Source of the DNA: Candidatus Solincola tengchongensis
GTDB lineage: Bacteria > Actinomycetota > Geothermincolia > Geothermincolales > RBG-13-55-18
DNA length: 25,694 nt
Direction of reading: 5' to 3'
NCBI GenBank assembly: GCA_015711895.1
Contig: MU158584.1
Span: 5,896 to 31,589, forward strand
A program made the position numbers and the translations under genes. The number at the start of each line of letters is the position of its first letter. Positions within the stretch are counted from its first letter, which is position 1. The notes below the pieces were generated by a model. The model ran no database searches. It worked only from the letters and a program-made list of their open reading frames with translations, and was not told where the DNA came from. Shown here in pieces: positions 22,060 to 25,694 of the stretch.

Positions 22060-22812
22060 ATGTTCGCCGCCTATACCGTCCAGAACCTGCGGCGCCCGGT
22101 GCGCACCGAGGATGGGGTGCTCCTGGATACCCTGCGGCTGGGACGCCTACCGGAGCGGGGGGTGATAATCTGTCACGGCTTCGGGGGGAACAAGAACATC
22201 CGTGGCCTGGTGGCGCTGGCCCAGGAGCTCTCCCTGGATTACACGGTCTACACCTTCGACTTCCGTGGCCACGGCCTCTCCCCGGGGCGCTCCACCTTCG
22301 GGTACCGCGAGGTGCTGGACCTCAAGGCGGTGGTGGAGCTGGCCCGCGGCGGCGGCGACCGCAGGCTGGCCGCCCTGGGGTTCTCCATGGGAGGGGTGGT
22401 GGTCATACGCTATGCCGCCATCTACGGGGGGCTGGATTCCGCCCTGGCGGTGAGCGTCCCCGCCGACCTGTGGACCGCACGCGCCCCCGGGGCCCGGCTG
22501 ATACGGCTGCTCATGGGCAATCCGCTGGGGAGGCTGGCGGCCCGCTGCCGGTACCGCGTGGACGTGGACCCCTCTTGGAAGAGGCAGGCCTCTCCCCTGG
22601 AGCTGGCGCCCCTCACCGCCTCCCAACCCCTAACCATCATCCAGGGGGAGGACGACTACATCTTCGAGGTGGAACAGGCGCACGAGCTGAAGCGCAGGGC
22701 CGGCGACCACTGCCGCCTGAAGACCTTCCCCCGCTTCGGCCACGCGGAACAGGGTTACGGGCCGGAACTCCTGGCCTACGTGAGGGAGGTGCTGGCCGAG
22801 GACCTGCGCTGA
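22060..22812 (+). CDS. Alpha/beta hydrolase (serine esterase/lipase type)
   Basis: 250 residues. The alpha/beta-hydrolase layout is complete: oxyanion strand 'GVIICHGFGGNKNIRG' (about 34-49), 'YTFDFRGHGLSPG', nucleophile elbow G-F-S109-M-G, acid in 'IIQGEDDYIFE' (D198/D199) and H228 in 'FPRFGHAEQG'. The Ser-Asp-His triad predicts ester, thioester or similar hydrolysis in the cytosol; no signal peptide. The cap region is short, so it is a small-substrate or acyl-type enzyme by analogy only. There is no strong Shine-Dalgarno before the ATG, so the start may differ slightly. It stands alone and converges with the secreted protein gene. Confidence 0.92.
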   Translation: MFAAYTVQNLRRPVRTEDGVLLDTLRLGRLPERGVIICHGFGGNKNIRGLVALAQELSLDYTVYTFDFRGHGLSPGRSTFGYREVLDLKAVVELARGGGDRRLAALGFSMGGVVVIRYAAIYGGLDSALAVSVPADLWTARAPGARLIRLLMGNPLGRLAARCRYRVDVDPSWKRQASPLELAPLTASQPLTIIQGEDDYIFEVEQAHELKRRAGDHCRLKTFPRFGHAEQGYGPELLAYVREVLAEDLR

Positions 22813-22823
22813 CCGGAGGCACA

Positions 22824-22875
22824 TGGCCATTCGCTCATGAGAGGCGAAGGCCAGGCCACGAAATCCTGCCTGGCC
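22824..22875. other. Two mutually exclusive hairpins after the hydrolase gene
   Basis: TGGCC-a-TTCGC (22824-22834) pairs with GCGAAGGCCA (22844-22853), a 10-bp stem. Alternatively GGCCAGGC (22849-22856) pairs with GCCTGGCC (22868-22875), a perfect 8-bp stem. They share 22849-22853. There is no T-run; the site lies between convergent genes. Confidence 0.55.
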
Positions 22876-22981
22876 AGCATGGGATGTCCCCGGGAAACGG
22901 ACGAAGGGGCCGCGTATCGCATTGCGCCCATCCTGGCGCATCACGCTTCGTCCCCAGCCGGAGGGAGGCGCGAGGTGAGCG

Positions 22982-23530
22982 TTATCTGACCCATATTTCC
23001 TGGACGTTGACGAAATGCACCCAGGTGAGATCATAGGTCTCACCGTCGATCTCCACCACTCCGGGACCGCCTTCACCGGAGCACCGGAAGGTCAAGGTGT
23101 GTACGGCGCAAGGGAAAGGCCTGCGGGGAAAAGCCCCCTCATAAACCTCCACGCCGAACCGTCTCTCCTCCGACCTGAGATCCACGGTGGCCACCCGCCT
23201 GCCATCCACCAGGATGTCCATCCTACCCATGTGCCAGTCCGTGGCCGAAACCACCTTGAAGCGCGACTTGCCCACGCAGACGTAGGTGGCTGTGGCCCCC
23301 GTGTCGTTGGTCACCAGCAGCTTCGGGCCACCGACGCAGGAATAGTCCTCGATCACCCAGGTTCCGCCATCCTTCGACCACTCGGGGTCATCGGCGCACA
23401 CCTTCGTCCAGCGCAGGCAGGCCATCCTTGGCGAACCCGGAGCGGAGACCGCTTGCCCGAAGGAGCCGAGGAGGAAAAGCGCCGCGAGGCCCGCTGCCAG
23501 GATTATCCCAGTCCTCCGTGTCTTCCCCAT
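22982..23530 (-). CDS. Secreted beta-rich protein, carbohydrate-binding-like
   Basis: 182 residues; the ATG at 23530 has GAGGGGGTGG eight bases upstream. The N-terminal signal peptide has a basic start (GKTRR), a hydrophobic core (about 8-24) and V-S-A at 28-30, a good signal peptidase I site, so the protein should be exported. The mature domain carries several cysteines (about C38, C45, C65, C85, C140, C149) that may pair. The segment 'DWHMGRMDILVDGRRVATVDL' followed by 'AVHTLTFRCSG' and 'GVVEIDGETYDL' has the strand pattern of galactose-binding or jelly-roll modules seen in carbohydrate-binding and adhesion proteins. No enzymatic motif; function unknown. Strong promoter at 23589-23618. Confidence 0.75.
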   Translation of the reverse strand: MGKTRRTGIILAAGLAALFLLGSFGQAVSAPGSPRMACLRWTKVCADDPEWSKDGGTWVIEDYSCVGGPKLLVTNDTGATATYVCVGKSRFKVVSATDWHMGRMDILVDGRRVATVDLRSEERRFGVEVYEGAFPRRPFPCAVHTLTFRCSGEGGPGVVEIDGETYDLTWVHFVNVQEIWVR

Positions 23531-23588
23531 ACAACCACCCCCTCTTCAATGCTTTGTCGAGAGAGGCGAATCAGCTCCTGACGTGAAC

Positions 23589-23618
23589 AATATAAACCTC
23601 CATGGAACTTTCTGCCAA
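23589..23618 (-). promoter_or_regulatory. Sigma-A-type promoter of the secreted protein gene
   Basis: Minus strand -35 TTGGCA (23618-23613), 18-nt spacer, -10 TATATT (23594-23589). Both hexamers match 5/6. The start codon is 58 nt downstream. It is the best promoter in the window. Confidence 0.7.
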
Positions 23619-24115
23619 GAACGAGGCAAGAGGTATTTGTCCTTTGGTCCGGTCGGCATCCGTGTTCCGGGGGGAGACTTCTCTCCTTCACGTGGGAAGC
23701 CTTGCCGGGAACCAGAACGTTCTCTCGCATCTCCCGGTTCACTGGTAATCCCGCGAGGTTTTCTCCCTCACGGTGGGACTCCTCGGTCCCGCTCATCCTC
23801 TTCCGCCACCCGGCGATAAGACTTTTCGCCCCTTTTTGTCCTTACCTCGCCGATGATTGCATCATCTCCGCATTCGAAAAGAAGCCGCATCCAGGCAAGC
23901 ACGCTGGCTTCATAAAAACGCTGTCCAGGAAAGCCCGATGTCCGTCCGGTATATCCCGTAACCGGACAGCCCGTTTAGTCGCCGTTGGGGCGGGAAAGAG
24001 TTCTCTTAGCCTTTCGGGATGGAACTCGGATCACCACAAGGACCACCTCTTGGTGCAGGCCGGAAGGCACGGCATCGAGCGGCCGGGTAGCATCCCCTCT
24101 GCAGTCAAGCCGGAC
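23619..24115. other. Gene-free region with hairpins
   Basis: No credible gene. It includes a 5-bp hairpin GGCGA/TCGCC followed by CCTTTTTG near 23813-23838 (plus strand) and a perfect 7-bp inverted repeat GTCCGGT/ACCGGAC at 23944-23967 with a 10-nt loop. No class of regulatory RNA is recognised. Confidence 0.45.
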
Positions 24116-25318
24116 TCAACCCTTTTCCACCAGGTCCAGGAGCACCCTCTCCAGCCGCTCCACGCCCTTCTCCCAGGAGAAACGTTCTTCGGCCAGTCTC
24201 CTGGCGCTGTCACCCAACCGACAGCATAGCTCGTCGTCCCGCAGTAGGCGTATTACCGCGGCGGCGAACTCCTCCGGGTCGTCGGCGATGACCATGTCCC
24301 TACCGTCCTCGGCCTCCACGCCCTCCGCCCCCAGGGAGGTGGTGACGATGGGTAACCCCATGGCCATGGCCTCCAGGAGCTTGCCCCGGAAGCCGCCCCC
24401 GATGCGCACCGGGTTGACGAATACCTTGCTGCGCTCGAAGTAGGGGCGCACGTCCTCCACCGTCCCGGTGACCACCACCGATGGGTCCTCTCGGGCCAGC
24501 TCCAGGAGGTCCGGGGTGGGGTCCTTTCCCACTACATAGAAGCGGGCCGAAGGGACTTCCCTCCTGATGCGCGGCCACATGCGCTGGTGGAAGTAGAGGA
24601 CGGCATCCCGGTTGGGGTCGTGGGGGTAGTTGCCCAGGAACATCACCGCCTCTTCCTTCTCGCACTCTCCGGAGACGCAGAAACGTTCCACGTCCACCCC
24701 GTGCGGGACCACCTCTATCTTCAGGTCGGGACGGATGTCCAGGAGCTCCTGCCTCCCCTCCGGGGTCAGGGTGAGGACCAGGTCGGCGTCGGCGTACATC
24801 TCGAACTCGAACCTCCGGAGCCCCTTGAGGTTGAAGAGGGCGGAGACGCCCTCGCGGGAGAAGCGCTGCACCCTCCAGGCCTTGCGGCGCGCAAGGTAAT
24901 AGCATTCGTGCACGGACATGACCCGCTTCATCCCCGCGAGGTCCGGGTTGCGGAAGAGGTACTGGGCCACGGCGGAGTACTCGGAGACCACCACGTCGTA
25001 GCAGTGCTTGCCCACCATTTCCCGGAGGGCCTCGAACATCAGGGGGGAACGCGAGTTGAGGAAGTAGATGGGGACGGGCGAGAAGAGGAAATCCCACGCC
25101 TTGCGGGGGAAGGGCCGCGGGCCGGGCATGGGCACGCCCCGGTAATCAAGGCAGAAACGGGCCACGCTGTCCTGGTACTCCCTCTCCTCCTCGGGCACAA
25201 AGCAGAGCAGGGACACGTTGTGGCGCCGCGAGAGTATGCGCACCCGGTTGTAGACCAGGATGGGGCCTCCGATGACCTTCTCGTGAGGCAGCGTCTTGCA
25301 CAGGAACAGGATGTCCAT
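24116..25318 (-). CDS. GT4-family glycosyltransferase
   Basis: 400 residues; the ATG at 25318 has GGGAGGAAG directly upstream, which decides it over an in-frame start 11 codons earlier. The layout is GT-B. The N-terminal acceptor domain begins 'DILFLCKTLPHEKVIGGPILVYNRVRIL'. The C-terminal nucleotide-sugar domain has 'VVPHGVDVERF', 'VMFLGNYPHDPNRDAV', 'FYVVGKDPTPDLLEL', 'VVVTGTVEDVRPYFERSKVFVNPVRIGGGFRGKLLEAMAMGLPIVTT' and 'GVEAEDGRDMVIAD'. The E-x7-E motif of GT4 enzymes appears as G-K-L-L-E-A-M-A-M-G. Such enzymes transfer sugars to lipids, polysaccharides or small acceptors at the membrane face; donor and acceptor are not evident. No other sugar genes are near. The gene is followed by a gene-free region and preceded by the partial gene. 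Confidence 0.93.
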   Translation of the reverse strand: MDILFLCKTLPHEKVIGGPILVYNRVRILSRRHNVSLLCFVPEEEREYQDSVARFCLDYRGVPMPGPRPFPRKAWDFLFSPVPIYFLNSRSPLMFEALREMVGKHCYDVVVSEYSAVAQYLFRNPDLAGMKRVMSVHECYYLARRKAWRVQRFSREGVSALFNLKGLRRFEFEMYADADLVLTLTPEGRQELLDIRPDLKIEVVPHGVDVERFCVSGECEKEEAVMFLGNYPHDPNRDAVLYFHQRMWPRIRREVPSARFYVVGKDPTPDLLELAREDPSVVVTGTVEDVRPYFERSKVFVNPVRIGGGFRGKLLEAMAMGLPIVTTSLGAEGVEAEDGRDMVIADDPEEFAAAVIRLLRDDELCCRLGDSARRLAEERFSWEKGVERLERVLLDLVEKG

Positions 25319-25457
25319 CTTCCTCCCTTCCTCTCCAGGTCCGCGGGTCACGCGCGCTCGCGCGCCTATTTATTCGACATCCCGTCCCCGACCGTTTAAC
25401 CCCAAGAACCGCAACCGGTGGTGCGACGATCCCTCTTTCGCGGCCTCCCGAGCCGCC

Positions 25458-25694
25458 TCACCGCTCCGCCCCCTTGACCCGCCCGGCTATGGAGGCCGCC
25501 CAACCTTCCACTTCCTTCCAGTCGCGATAGTCTCCGGATGGCGCTTTGACCTTCCCAACCACGGCCCTCTCCAGAGATCCCAGCCTCTCCGGGTCTATCC
25601 TCCCCTTGAAGAGGGCCGTGTCCATAGGCTTGAGCCTTTCCAGCAGCGGCTGGATGGATTTGGGGAAGCGCCACCCCGCGGTCAGCTCCTCCGC
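25458..25694 (-). CDS. C-terminal end of an unidentified protein (5' end outside window)
   Basis: On the minus strand the frame is open from the window edge (25694) to a TGA at 25460-25458, giving 78 residues with normal protein composition: 'EELTAGWRFPKSIQPLLERL', 'KPMDTALFKGRIDPERLGSL', then 'ERAVVGKVKAPSGDYRDWKEV' and a last 'GWAASIAGRVKGAER'. It has no start codon in the window, so it is easily missed. The pattern is soluble and helical with conserved-looking Trp and Pro residues. I do not recognise the family. A GCGGC/GCCGC hairpin (25439-25457) follows the stop. Confidence 0.6.
   Translation of the reverse strand, partial: AEELTAGWRFPKSIQPLLERLKPMDTALFKGRIDPERLGSLERAVVGKVKAPSGDYRDWKEVEGWAASIAGRVKGAER

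Noticed and set aside
23660..23860. Riboswitch (SAM or c-di-AMP type) upstream of the secreted protein
   Set aside because: Short similarities such as CTTATC and GGGACCGAGG were noted, but conserved cores are missing, and the strong promoter lies downstream of this region.

Overview
This window is high-GC DNA with closely packed genes. Several genes (about six) start with TTG behind a strong Shine-Dalgarno sequence, and the gene-free stretches of 300-900 bp are full of degenerate repeats and hairpins. The gene content is a CoA-transferase, an FmdE family protein, a MetF-like reductase, DUF72, DUF2804, PHP-domain proteins and a B12-type radical SAM protein. Together with the GC content this would fit an uncultured, probably anaerobic, high-GC Gram-positive or actinobacterial lineage. 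That assignment is inference only; there is no rRNA or other phylogenetic marker. I see no tRNA, rRNA, CRISPR array, transposase, phage gene or defence island.

Layout. Bases 1-601 hold the 3' end of an acetyl-CoA hydrolase/CoA-transferase gene. From 898 to 3593 there are small membrane and hypothetical proteins. From 3915 to 7077 a six-TM/CrtI-like FAD oxidoreductase fusion overlaps a calcineurin-type phosphoesterase gene, and a stand-alone response regulator converges on it. At 7962-9271 a B12-binding radical SAM gene is broken by an internal deletion and is followed by a good intrinsic terminator. A lipoprotein (10184) and a DUF72 protein (10925) follow, with a HEPN-like helical protein on the other strand. 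At 13031-13894 there is a DapF homologue in which both catalytic cysteines are serine; it lies behind a run of strong stem-loops. At 14179-14745 an FmdE-type gene carries an exact 110-bp tandem duplication over its zinc-ribbon end. Next come a double-VOC protein and a divergent DUF2804 protein.

From 18201 to 20159 a zinc-ribbon/TM protein, a probable ATC-hydrolase/V4R-like protein and a MetF-like reductase read in one direction. Two tandem PHP phosphoesterase paralogues (21735 to 20450, minus) are translationally coupled. They are followed by an alpha/beta hydrolase, a secreted beta-rich protein with a clear promoter, a GT4 glycosyltransferase and a partial minus-strand gene that runs off the right edge.

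Most genes look like single transcription units or two-gene operons with no shared pathway, so this is not an obvious multigene system. The best candidates for new biology are the cysteine-less DapF homologue with its structured leader, the membrane/CrtI fusion coupled to a phosphoesterase, the fmdE duplication and the recurring degenerate intergenic repeats.
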